Source of the DNA: an uncultured Desulfobacterales bacterium
GTDB lineage: Bacteria > Desulfobacterota > Desulfobacteria > Desulfobacterales > G020354645
Assembly: GCA_947259865.1 (NCBI GenBank)
Contig: CAMYNZ010000006.1
Location: forward strand, 1 to 40,470
DNA: 40,470 bases
Reading direction: 5' to 3'
Made by a program: the position numbers and the translations under genes. The notes under the pieces are model-generated. The model saw only the letters and a list, made by a program, of their open reading frames with translations. It did not search any database and had not been told where the DNA came from. The stretch's first letter is position 1, and every line of letters starts with the position of its first letter. Shown here piece after piece: positions 32,606 through 40,470 of this stretch.

Positions 32606-32642
32606 ATAATATACTTTATATCCTTAAAGTATATTATGTCAA
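32606..32642 (-). promoter_or_regulatory. fic promoter overlapped by a palindromic operator
   Basis: Minus strand TTGACA (32642-32637), 16-base spacer, TATAAA (32620-32615). ATAATATACTTTA (32606-32618) and its perfect inverted copy (32625-32637) span the spacer and -10. A further half-site-like TATTATACTTTTA lies at 32647-32659. It fits binding by the Fic protein's own winged helix. Confidence 0.6.
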
Positions 32643-32880
32643 ACTGTATTATACTTTTATTCATAAGGCCAACAAAAAGCCCATAATGAAGGTCTTCACC
32701 ACACACCTCTCAGCCTCCGTTCTGCATCTCGCAGCCAGTCCAGACCTATGCCAAAGAGTGTTAACAAAATCATAGCATTCAGCCTGAGCTGATAGCGCTC
32801 ATAACTGAAATTGAAGCACGCTTATTTTGCTTGCAAAATTTGGCGCGTCTCAGCTATGCTCAACATATGATCCTAAAGAG
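32643..32880. other. Intergenic region before the acetyltransferase
   Basis: No gene was found in this stretch between the fic promoter and the acetyltransferase. Its open frame in phase with the acetyltransferase (from 32827) lacks a ribosome binding site. Confidence 0.4.
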
Positions 32881-32892
32881 AAAGGAGACCCC

Positions 32893-33345
32893 GTGAACGA
32901 CAGCACTATTAAAATCAGACTCATGAAAGCTGGCGATTTTGACGCTGTGGTTGGGATTGACGAGACAATACTCAAGGCTCCCCGTCCGGAGTACTATAAA
33001 ATGAAGTTTGAAAAGCTATTTCAGACCAAAGATTATTTGCCTGCGTCGCTTGTGGCAGAGGAAGAAGATGGAACGGTGGTGGGGTTTGTGATGGGGGAAA
33101 TCTATATGGGAGAATATGGCATTTTCCAGGAAGAAGCCACCCTGGATACCATCGGCGTTGATCCCAATTACCGACATAAGGGTGTCGGTGTTGAATTGAT
33201 TAATGAATTTATGGATCATTTGAGAAAGCTCGGCGTTCGAAAAATAAGCACCCTGGTCGACTTGAATGATTCCAAACTGATTCATTTCTTTAGCGCAAAT
33301 AAGTTTAGCCCCTCCAAAACCATTAACCTGGAACGAAGCCTTTGA
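32893..33345 (+). CDS. GNAT-family N-acetyltransferase
   Basis: 150 residues from a GTG at 32893, chosen because AAAGGAG lies six bases upstream. Motif A, TLDTIGVDPNYRHKGVGVEL, carries the acetyl-CoA pyrophosphate loop R-x-x-G-x-G; motif B follows as NDSKLIHFFSANKF. It is of the RimI-like general type and could acetylate a protein or small molecule; the substrate is unknown. Its last 23 bases overlap the 3' end of the convergent fdhD gene, so the pair may interfere at the transcript level. Confidence 0.88.
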   Translation: MNDSTIKIRLMKAGDFDAVVGIDETILKAPRPEYYKMKFEKLFQTKDYLPASLVAEEEDGTVVGFVMGEIYMGEYGIFQEEATLDTIGVDPNYRHKGVGVELINEFMDHLRKLGVRKISTLVDLNDSKLIHFFSANKFSPSKTINLERSL

Positions 33346-34147
33346 TGCGGTTTTGGCCGCAAACTATTATTAATTCAGATTCCTTACCAGTACATGCAAG
33401 CGTCATGTTTAGGGCCTGTCCCATTTCGGCAGCAAGGGCGGTCGGTCTTGACTTACTGATCATAAATGGCAGATGCGCTCTGGCAGCTTTTTGAACGAGT
33501 TCATAACTTATCCGTGAAGATAGAACCAGGATGATGGCTTCGGCCAGCTTCTTATTGATAAAGATTTTCCCTATTGCCTTATCCAGCGCGTTATGCCGTC
33601 CTACATCCTCAGCAAAAGAGATCATCTCCAGTTGATTGTCAAATATCATTGCAGCGTGTGAGCCCCGGGTTTTCTGATAGTACTTCTGGTTTTCGGAAAG
33701 CTTGTTGATGCATTCAAAAATACGGTTGATGTCGACCTGAGAGGTATCTTCTGACGGAGTTAATATCTGATAAAGGTCCTTGACCATCTCCTTGCCGCAA
33801 ATGCCGCAACTGGTCTGGCTGACAAAGCCCCTTCTCTCAAGCAGATCTTGAATCTTTTCACGCCTTTCGGGTTTGAGCCGGATATCGATAACATTCGGAT
33901 CCAGATCTTTACAATATCCTATGGTATTGAAATCATCTGGAGAGTCCGCAATCCCCTCCCCAAGACAGAACCCTGCCGCGTGAAATAACTCTTCTCCGGG
34001 AGTTCGCATCACCACTGAATAAGGTTTCTCATCGATGCGAATCAATAGGGGTTCCTCTCCGATCAATTCGTGAGAACTGGTCCGGCAAATCCCTTTTTCA
34101 CACCGAATCACTTGATAAGATTCAGTATTCTTTCCTGTATCATTCAA
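33323..34147 (-). CDS. fdhD: Formate dehydrogenase accessory sulfurtransferase FdhD
   Basis: 274 residues. The sulfur-relay cysteines are in TSCGICG (C114, C117), and family segments EDVGRHNALDKAIG, SSRISYELVQKAA and ISKSRPTALA are intact. FdhD carries sulfur from a desulfurase to the molybdenum or tungsten cofactor of formate dehydrogenase. The start codon appears to be TTG (34147) with AAGGA upstream; no ATG fits the frame. It is the last gene of the hdrA-nuo cluster, 111 bases after the NuoG-like gene, which suggests that the electron-bifurcating module was once linked to a formate dehydrogenase, none of whose catalytic subunit is in the window. Confidence 0.93.
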   Translation of the reverse strand: MNDTGKNTESYQVIRCEKGICRTSSHELIGEEPLLIRIDEKPYSVVMRTPGEELFHAAGFCLGEGIADSPDDFNTIGYCKDLDPNVIDIRLKPERREKIQDLLERRGFVSQTSCGICGKEMVKDLYQILTPSEDTSQVDINRIFECINKLSENQKYYQKTRGSHAAMIFDNQLEMISFAEDVGRHNALDKAIGKIFINKKLAEAIILVLSSRISYELVQKAARAHLPFMISKSRPTALAAEMGQALNMTLACTGKESELIIVCGQNRIKGFVPG

Positions 34148-34258
34148 TTGTTCCGGTTCCTTGAAAAGAAGGTTAGGCAGCCATCATGGGCCACGCAAAA
34201 AAAGGGAGTTCGTACCAAACAAGGCCCGTATTTTGACTGCCTCCGTATTAATCGTTGC

Positions 34259-34873
34259 CTATTCCTCTGACACGGGTTCGGAAGAAGATGGGGGAGAAAT
34301 TAGCGCTTCGGTTAAAACGTAAGCTGCTTGCAGTGCCGACGTCGGGCAAAGCGGAAAACATTCTTTGCATTTCCAACATTCCTTGGAGGCTATTTCCGGA
34401 ATAAAACTGATCTCTTTCCTTATTCCTCTATCAACAAATCCAACAGCGTTATATGTCTTGACCTCAGCACAGTATCTGACGCATAGGCCACAATGAATGC
34501 AAAATGAGGCCTCTTTTTCAAAACGGTCTCTGTCGGCGCCATACTCTTGAGCCAGGTCCAGTAGGTCCACGGAATCCGGAGCATGAGCCAGAAATAGTTC
34601 TAGGATAGTTTTGCGAATTCTATCTATTTTTTCAGACCGGGTTTTTACGATCAAATCTTGTGCGACCAGGTAAACGCAGGAAACCACAAGCTTTGCCCAG
34701 CCGCGGACTTCGACTTCTACGATACAAAGTCGGCAACCGCCATAAGGTTCCAATTTTTCATGGTGACAGACTGTGGGTATGGATATCCCTGCACTTTGGG
34801 CTGCCTCCAAGACGGTCATCCCTTCCCTGGCTTTGACTTCTTTTCCATCAATCTGTAACAGGATTTCACTCAT
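34259..34873 (-). CDS. NuoG/HydA-type iron-sulfur subunit (2Fe-2S plus two 4Fe-4S)
   Basis: 204 residues. An N-terminal plant-type 2Fe-2S domain has ligands C36, C47, C50 and C66. Two 4Fe-4S motifs follow, C-x2-C-x2-C-x3-C at 125-135 and at 166-176. The His-Cys cluster of full NuoG and any catalytic domain are absent, so it is an electron-transfer subunit only, like the stand-alone ferredoxin subunits of NAD-linked bifurcating hydrogenases and formate dehydrogenases. Its ATG overlaps the nuoF stop by four bases, indicating coupled translation. It would relay electrons between NuoF and a partner such as HdrA or formate dehydrogenase. Confidence 0.88.
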   Translation of the reverse strand: MSEILLQIDGKEVKAREGMTVLEAAQSAGISIPTVCHHEKLEPYGGCRLCIVEVEVRGWAKLVVSCVYLVAQDLIVKTRSEKIDRIRKTILELFLAHAPDSVDLLDLAQEYGADRDRFEKEASFCIHCGLCVRYCAEVKTYNAVGFVDRGIRKEISFIPEIASKECWKCKECFPLCPTSALQAAYVLTEALISPPSSSEPVSEE

Positions 34874-36798
34874 TTTGGTTTGCTCTTTCTGACTATAGTT
34901 CTTTCTTCTTCAGGAATAGGCGCCGGAACTGGCTCACCCGAAATCTTGTGCACCGCCCCAAAGCGAGGAGGGCAAACTTCAAAGCAGGTTGCGCACTTTG
35001 TGCATTTCTCCTGGTCGATGACATGGATCTTTTTCTTGCCCCCTATAACCGCCTCAGCCGGGCATTTCCTGCGGCAAATCATACAGGCCTGGCACTTATC
35101 CGGGTCAATATGGTACGCGATCAGCTCCTTGCAGGACAACGCCGGGCACCTCTGCTCCTTGATGTGGGCCTCATACTCATCTCTGAAGTAGCGTAAGGTG
35201 CTTAGAAACGGGTTCGGGGCGCTCGTTCCTAAAGCACACAGCGAGGCTTCAATGGCGGTCTCGGATAGTACCTCCAAAAGCTCGATGTCACCCTCTCTTC
35301 CCTTTCCTTCAGTGATATTCTTAAGGATTTTAAGCATCTGCCTCAGGCCTTCACGGCAGGGGACACATTTACCGCAGGACTCATCCGTGAGGAAGTCAAT
35401 GAAGTACCTGGCGACATCAACCATACAGGTGTCTTCATCCATGACTATCATCCCGCCTGAGCCCATCATTGAACCGGCCTCGATGAGTTCATCAAAACCA
35501 ACTTCCAAATCCAACAGATCCTCAGGAATACATCCTCCAGACGGTCCCCCGGTCTGAACTGCTTTGAACCTCTTGCCTCCAGGGATTCCGCCGCCGATCT
35601 TGTAGATAATATCTTTAAGGGTCATGCCCATGGGTACTTCCACCAGGCCGGTATTGGTTATCTTACCGACCAGGGAAAAAATCTTCGTACCCTTGCTTCC
35701 TTCCGTTCCGAATTGAGCGAACCAGTCAGCACCATTATTGATGATAAGCGGCACATTTGCCCATGTCTCAACATTATTCAAAACGCTGGGTTTCTCCCAA
35801 AGGCCCTTGACGTTGGAGCGGATATACTTCGGTCTGGGCTCACCGACCCTACCTTCCAATGCCGTCATCAGCGCAGTCGATTCACCACAGACGAATGCGC
35901 CGGCTCCTTTGTGTACATTAACAGTGAAATCAAAACCTGAGCCGAGGATGTTTCTCCCAAGAAAACCATACTCCTCGGCCTGCTCAATCGCGAGGAACAC
36001 ATTCTCCACCGCCAAGGGGTATTCCTGTCGAACGTAAATATAGCCCTCGTTGCTGCCGATGGTATAGGCGCCGATCATCAGCCCTTCGAGGACGGAGTGA
36101 GGATTCCCCTCGAGAAGGCTCCGATCCATATAGGCGCCCGGATCCCCCTCGTCTGCATTAACGATCACGTATTTTGCATCTCCGGGGGCATTGCGAGATT
36201 ATTGCCACTTTCTGCCTGCAGGAAAACCGCCGCCGCCCCTGCCTCTCAGGTTGGATTTTTTGACTTCCTCCAATACTTGCTCGGGGGTCATCTGGAAAAG
36301 CGCTTTTCCCAGAGCGGAATAACCGCCAATGGCCAGATAGTCGTCGATGCTTTTGGGATCAATACTGCCGTTGGAGCCGAAAACAAGCCGCTGTTGATTC
36401 TTGTAGAAGGGGATTTCAGATTCGTGAATGATCTTTTCATCGGTGTTGGGGTCGGTGTAAAGCAAACGCTCTATGACCTTTTTCCCATTTATTGCCTGGG
36501 AAACAATTTCAGGGGCATCCTCAGGCTGTATCTGGAAATAGCAGGTTTCCTCGGGGTGAATAACGATAATGGGACCCCTCTCACAAAAACCATGACAACC
36601 CGTCTTGCGGACATCCACCTTTGCACTGACGCCTTGATTTTCGATCTCAGCTTCAATACTCGCCGCGACGTCTCCACTGCCGGTAGCATGGCACGCCGAT
36701 CCGGAACAGAGTGTAATACAGGGTTTATTGGGGTCTCTTTTCGACAGGATACCTTTTCTGAATTCTTCCAATTCAGCGGGTGAATTTATCCGCGACAT
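34870..36798 (-). pseudogene. NuoF-like NADH-binding subunit, interrupted by an in-frame TAA
   Basis: The reading frame starts at 36798 and is typical of HndC/HydB-type NuoF: a thioredoxin-like 2Fe-2S domain (CSGSAC ... CHGFC), then the FMN loop [14 protein letters not shown]. Codon TAA at 36201-36199 then interrupts it, and the same frame resumes [21 protein letters not shown] without loss. The remainder holds the NADH site, [11 protein letters not shown] 4Fe-4S ligands and two C-terminal ferredoxin clusters. Intact, it would be about 642 residues and oxidise or reduce NAD(H). A GTG at 36168 could restart translation, but FMN and NADH sites would be split between two chains. It is most simply a nonsense mutation or base-call error. 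Confidence 0.85.
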
Positions 36799-36807
36799 AA
36801 TTTTATC

Positions 36808-37260
36808 CTACTCATAGTTTTTTAACACGTCTGCTGTCTCGCCCGGCGCCATCTTACCGTGGGTCTTCCCATTGACTTCCATCACCGGTCCTAAAGCACA
36901 GCAGCCGAGACAGTTAACCGTTTCCAGGCTGAATTTCAGATCCAGATCCGTTTCACCAGCTTTAATCCCCGTCAGGTCTTGCACCGTGTCGAGAACACGC
37001 GTCGCACCGCGAACATGACAGGCAGTTCCCATACAAACGTGAATCTCATGGCGTCCCTTGGGAACCAAACTAAACGCTTTATAAAAGGTGGCAATGTGCT
37101 GTATGTGGGTTAAAGGAACCTGCAATTTTTCGCTGACCCGCTCCAATGCTTCTTGAGGAAGCCAATGATTTTCGCTTTGAATATCCAATAATACTTGAAT
37201 CAGAAAACTGGCTTCGGCCTGATACTTATCAATAATCTGATCGACTCTATCGTTATCCAT
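36808..37260 (-). CDS. NuoE-like 2Fe-2S subunit
   Basis: 150 residues, normal for the family. The thioredoxin-like 2Fe-2S domain has ligands C76 and C81 (CMGTAC) and C117 and C121 (CLGCC). The N-terminal helical part (IIDKYQAEASFLIQVLLDIQSE) is typical. NuoE docks to NuoF and carries electrons from its FMN. It lies nine bases before nuoF and 53 bases after mvhD on the same strand. It appears intact, unlike its neighbours nuoF and hdrA. Confidence 0.92.
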   Translation of the reverse strand: MDNDRVDQIIDKYQAEASFLIQVLLDIQSENHWLPQEALERVSEKLQVPLTHIQHIATFYKAFSLVPKGRHEIHVCMGTACHVRGATRVLDTVQDLTGIKAGETDLDLKFSLETVNCLGCCALGPVMEVNGKTHGKMAPGETADVLKNYE

Positions 37261-37313
37261 ATGCGCTCACCTAATTTTTTTCCTCCCACGAATTCTATGT
37301 CTGCGCTTTCGAC

Positions 37314-38036
37314 TCACCGCAGCGCATAACGCTTCTGACTTGTATCGTACCTGACCAATCCATGCCTTGACGAGCTGTTCATGTGTCTTGATACTGCCGA
37401 CGGGTTTAGGCCTAACATCTCAGACATTTCTCCGGTTGAAAGGGGTTTTTCCCGCAGCAGCAACATAATTTGACTGACGTCCAATTTGTCAATAATCAAT
37501 TCATTAAATAACTGGTTGACCCTGTCGCTGGCAAAAAAAGTATTATACGCTTCTTCCGATTGCAAAGGTACTCTCAACTTTTCCCTTTCCACCAGCTTAA
37601 GGTAGGGGATTAATTTAGAAACGGCTTCAAATTTGGACTTCAATATTTTCTTGTCTATTCCTTCAGTTCTGCCAAGAGGTCCTATTTCCTCCACCTGCTT
37701 GCAAAAATTAGTTGTGACATCGGCAAGAATGAGACCATCACCGGAAGACATAAATTCGATCCTTAACCGATCCGGGTTCAGCCCAATGTGTTCCATTATT
37801 TTTCTGAATATCAGCACATTGCTCAGGGCGCTGTAATTTCCATGGGTGATATAATTGCATTCGTTGAGACGGCAGCCACCATCCAGGTCGACTCTACCGG
37901 AACACATGACACGGATGAGCCTCATATTAGTCGAATATTGCAGTCTGGAAACTCCAGCCATGTCAGCAGCACCGTATGCTCACCAATGGCATACAAAACC
38001 CAATATTCTTGGTTTAAATAGTTGTCCTGTATTCAT
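37314..38036 (-). CDS. mvhD: MvhD-type hydrogenase/Hdr iron-sulfur subunit with selenocysteine (UGA, residue 19) and C-terminal winged helix
   Basis: The true start is ATG 38036, after AAGGAG. Codon 19 is TGA (37982-37980) within GFVCHW-U-AYGAADMAG; MvhD proteins have a Cys or Sec here. RLIRVMCSGRVD and GECNY-like NECNYITHGNY follow, but the roughly 15-20 residues that normally lie between them (AF..GADGV type) are absent without frame loss, which would shorten the 2Fe-2S domain. After ILADVTTNFCKQVEEIGPLG, about 110 extra residues end in a winged helix (LSTGEMSEMLGLNPSAVSRHM). MvhD passes electrons to HdrA, encoded 48 bases upstream. 240 residues with Sec. Whether the deletion form still works is unknown. 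Confidence 0.85.
37945..37957 (-). promoter_or_regulatory. SECIS-like hairpin of mvhD
   Basis: On the mRNA, CUGG-aguuu-CCAG begins its loop 27 bases after the UGA, and the second loop base is G. Distance and loop fit known bacterial SECIS elements, although the stem is short. Confidence 0.5.
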
Positions 38037-38084
38037 TCGTTCTCAACTCCTTTTCCGATTGGACCCAAGTCAGTAATTCCGGGG

Positions 38085-40470
38085 CTATCTTATGATCTCA
38101 TCAGCTGGAAACGCAGTATCAATCTGGCACATGATCTCTTCATCGGTAAAATGCTTTAGAAAAATAGCATTTGTCGGGCACTTTGCGCAACAAACGCCGT
38201 CTCCTTTACATAGAACCGGATTAACCCGGGCCTTTCTGCCTTGGGGTGTCTCTCGAAAATCTATGGCACCATATGTACAAGCTGTAATGCATGCGCCACA
38301 CGATACACAATCGTCTTCTGTTACCTTGCAAACAGAACCTGAGACGGTGACGATATCATGCGAGAGAAGGGTTAACGCCCGACTTGCAGCCCCATAAGCC
38401 TGGTTGATCGTTTCCGGTATATGCTTGGGATAGTGAGCTGTCCCACACAGGAAAACGCCATCCGCGGCAAAGTCGACCGGTCTCAATTTGACATGGGCTT
38501 CTTTGAAAAAATCATCCGCTCCCAGAGTGACCTTGAATAATTGAGCGATTTCCCTATTTCCTTCGGGGGGAATAACGGCAGCGGCCAGAGAAATAAAATC
38601 GGCATCTATCGCAAGCTTTTTACCTAAAATGGGATCGCTCACGGCAACCCTTAAAACAGGCCGGCCTTCCGCCTGAGCAGCTTCTATCTGAGGTTTATCA
38701 TCAGGCTCGTAGTGGATGAACTTTACATCGTTATTGGACGCTTCCCGGTAATAATCCTCGGCGAACCCATAGGATCTGATGTCCCTAAAGAGAATGGTGA
38801 TATCCATCCGGGGATTTATCTTTTTTAGTTTCAGGGCGTTTTTAATAGACTGGTTACAGCAAATGCGGGCGCAGTAATTTCGGTCTTCCTGTCTGCAGCC
38901 TACGCATTGTATCATCACGAGACATTCTGCGTTAATTACTTTTTCGTTCCCCTGGATGATCTGCTCTTCCAACTCCAGGTTGGTCATGACTCTGTCATCT
39001 TCCCCGTAAAGGTATTCGGTGGGTTTATAGGCCTCGGCACCCACTGCGATGACGTTTGCGCCATGCTTTATCTCTGAGGCCCCTCTTTCAGACGTCACCC
39101 TGGTTACGAAATTTCCGACATAACCGGCAGCCTCGGTGATGGTAGAATCCGTATATACATGTATTAAGGGGTGCTGATAAACTGTTCGCACAAGATCGCT
39201 TAAATAGGCCTGAACATCCATCCCATCCAGGGTGTAATGGATTTTTCTGGCCATTCCGCCCAGGTCTGTGTCCTTTTCCAGCAGGTGAACCTCATGCCCC
39301 TGGTTGGCAATGGAGAGCGCGCTGGTCATGCCGGCAATACCGCCACCAACCACCAACGCCGACTTGTTGACCGGCAGATCTATTTCCTGTAATGGATCCA
39401 AAAGGCAGGCGCGCGCGACCGACATCCGGGTTATGTCCTTGGCCTTTTCGGTGGCGTCTTCTTTTTCGCGCGCGTGGACCCAGGAACAATGTTCTCTGAT
39501 ATTGGCCATTTCGAAGTAATACTGATTAATTCCCCCCTCCCTGAGCGTATCCCGGAATAATGGTTCAAGGGTCCTGGGGGAACAGGCAGCGACAACTACG
39601 CGGTTGAGATTTTTTTCCCGGATGGTCTCCGTTATTGAATCGGCTGAATCAGTCGCACAGGAAAATAGTTGTTCGGTGGCGTAGACAACGTTGTCCAGGG
39701 TCGAGCAATATTCCACTACCGCAGGAACATCGACCACTCTTCCGATATTAGCGCCGCAATGACACACAAAAACACCGACCCTGGCTTCCTCTTGTGAGAC
39801 ATCCTTTTCGGGTGGATATATCCTTTCTTTGGACAGTTTCCCGCGCCGGTAGTCAAGGAATTCACCACATTGGGAGCCGGCGCCGCTGGCGGTAAAAACC
39901 GACTCGGGGATATCTATGGGAATTCTTGCTTTCCGGGATCTCTTTTCCTATGGATACGTAGCTTCTTATAAATCGAACCCCGGGAAGGTTTTCTGCTCTT
40001 TGGTAGAATTGTTCGAAATCCTTGCCATAGGAACGAATATCGTTATGGAATATCGTACACTCTGCTTCGGCGTCATGATCTTTTGTCAAAATCACCTGTT
40101 TCTGGGTATAGGTGCAACAGACGGCGGAGCAATAGCTGTTGTCTCCGGGGGTAACCCGTCTGGAACCGACGCATTGAATCCAGGCTATTTTATGGGGGTG
40201 CTTCTTATCGGAAGGGCGCAATATCTCACCTTCGTGTGGCCCGGTGGCACATAAAAGCCGTTCAAAGTCAAGACTGGTTACCACGTTGGCCATTTTCCCG
40301 TAGCCATAGTCGCCCCTCAACTCAGGGTCAAATGCCTCATAGCCCGGAGACAGAACGATCGCCCCTACTTTTACTTTGATCTCCTTCGCCGTTTGATGAA
40401 GATCGATGGCCTCATTCTTACAGACGCCTTCGCAAATAGCACATTTCTTCTCTTTAAGGTAAAGGCAGCT
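38085..40470 (-). pseudogene. hdrA: HdrA-type flavoprotein (duplicated), broken by deletion and frameshift; runs off window
   Basis: Two HdrA-like parts lie in series. The first (40470 to about 39920) has CAICEGVCKNEAI, CVGSRR, YCSAVCC and DIRSYGKDFEQFY and ends after EIPESKN, where a frame change leads to a TGA at 39864. The second frame enters at about 39925 with PIDIPESVFTASGAGSQCGE and runs to 38085, with VCHCGANIG, FAD loop VVGGGIAGMTSAL, CVGCRQ, YCARICC and two ferredoxin motifs (CVSCGACITAC, CCAKCP). The end of the first flavin domain, roughly 60-70 residues in intact relatives, is missing at the junction. HdrA is the flavin centre of electron bifurcation, so this gene is probably dead. 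Confidence 0.85.

Noticed and set aside
34148..34258. Molybdenum-cofactor riboswitch in the fdhD leader
   Set aside because: The 111-base leader shows no match to the conserved Moco riboswitch segments that I could recognise.
36199..36201. TAA in nuoF as a recoded sense codon
   Set aside because: Selenocysteine uses UGA, and several genes here end normally in TAA. A nonsense mutation or base-call error is simpler.

Overview
The window most likely comes from an anaerobic Desulfobacterota (deltaproteobacterial) chromosome, probably a sulfate reducer or syntroph. The evidence is a fused B12-dependent isobutyryl-CoA mutase next to beta-oxidation-type genes, a duplicated HdrA with MvhD and NuoEFG-like subunits, FdhD, an HPr/enzyme I pair with no sugar permeases beside it, two genes that use UGA as selenocysteine, and many dispersed palindromic repeats. 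No 16S rRNA or other phylogenetic marker is present, so the assignment is inference.

Layout: 1-200, start of a GntR-type regulator. 600-3400, a methyltransferase and an AT-rich acyltransferase with no obvious link to each other. 3.7-11.2 kb, an acyl-CoA block: an HMG-CoA-lyase-like enzyme lacking the catalytic Cys, an AUH-like enoyl-CoA hydratase, a TetR repressor with two matching operators over divergent promoters, icmF, a truncated 3-hydroxyacyl-CoA dehydrogenase remnant and an ACT-domain protein. 11.5-14.6 kb, a lipoprotein, a lone periplasmic binding protein and a universal stress protein. 15.1-22.6 kb, a minus-strand branched-chain-type ABC transporter operon (livG, acyl-CoA synthetase, livH, livM, livK, livF), which looks like uptake plus CoA activation of a carboxylic acid. 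22.9-31.2 kb, housekeeping and small genes: a LOG-family protein, a Uxx-star glutaredoxin-like selenoprotein, ptsH-ptsI, smpB, a RAYT transposon remnant, a ComEA-like HhH protein, an ERCC4 nuclease, a DUF4143 ATPase and tmRNA. 31.4-33.3 kb, a Fic protein and an acetyltransferase. 33.3-40.5 kb, a minus-strand electron-bifurcation operon (hdrA, mvhD, nuoE, nuoF, nuoG-like, fdhD).

Three signals stand out. (1) Two selenoproteins that ordinary gene calling truncates or misses: the Uxx-star protein at 23879-24097 and MvhD, whose real start is at 38036; each has a SECIS-like hairpin behind its UGA. (2) The bifurcation operon carries three separate lesions: a deletion with frameshift in hdrA, an apparent in-frame deletion in mvhD and a TAA stop in nuoF. 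It appears to be decaying, or the assembly is faulty here. (3) A family of ~145-bp nested palindromes with a conserved core (GCGGAGC ... GTGAGCATTTT) and variable but mostly self-complementary flanks occurs at least seven times, usually within a few bases of a stop codon. Some copies are interrupted by other GC-rich hairpin repeats.
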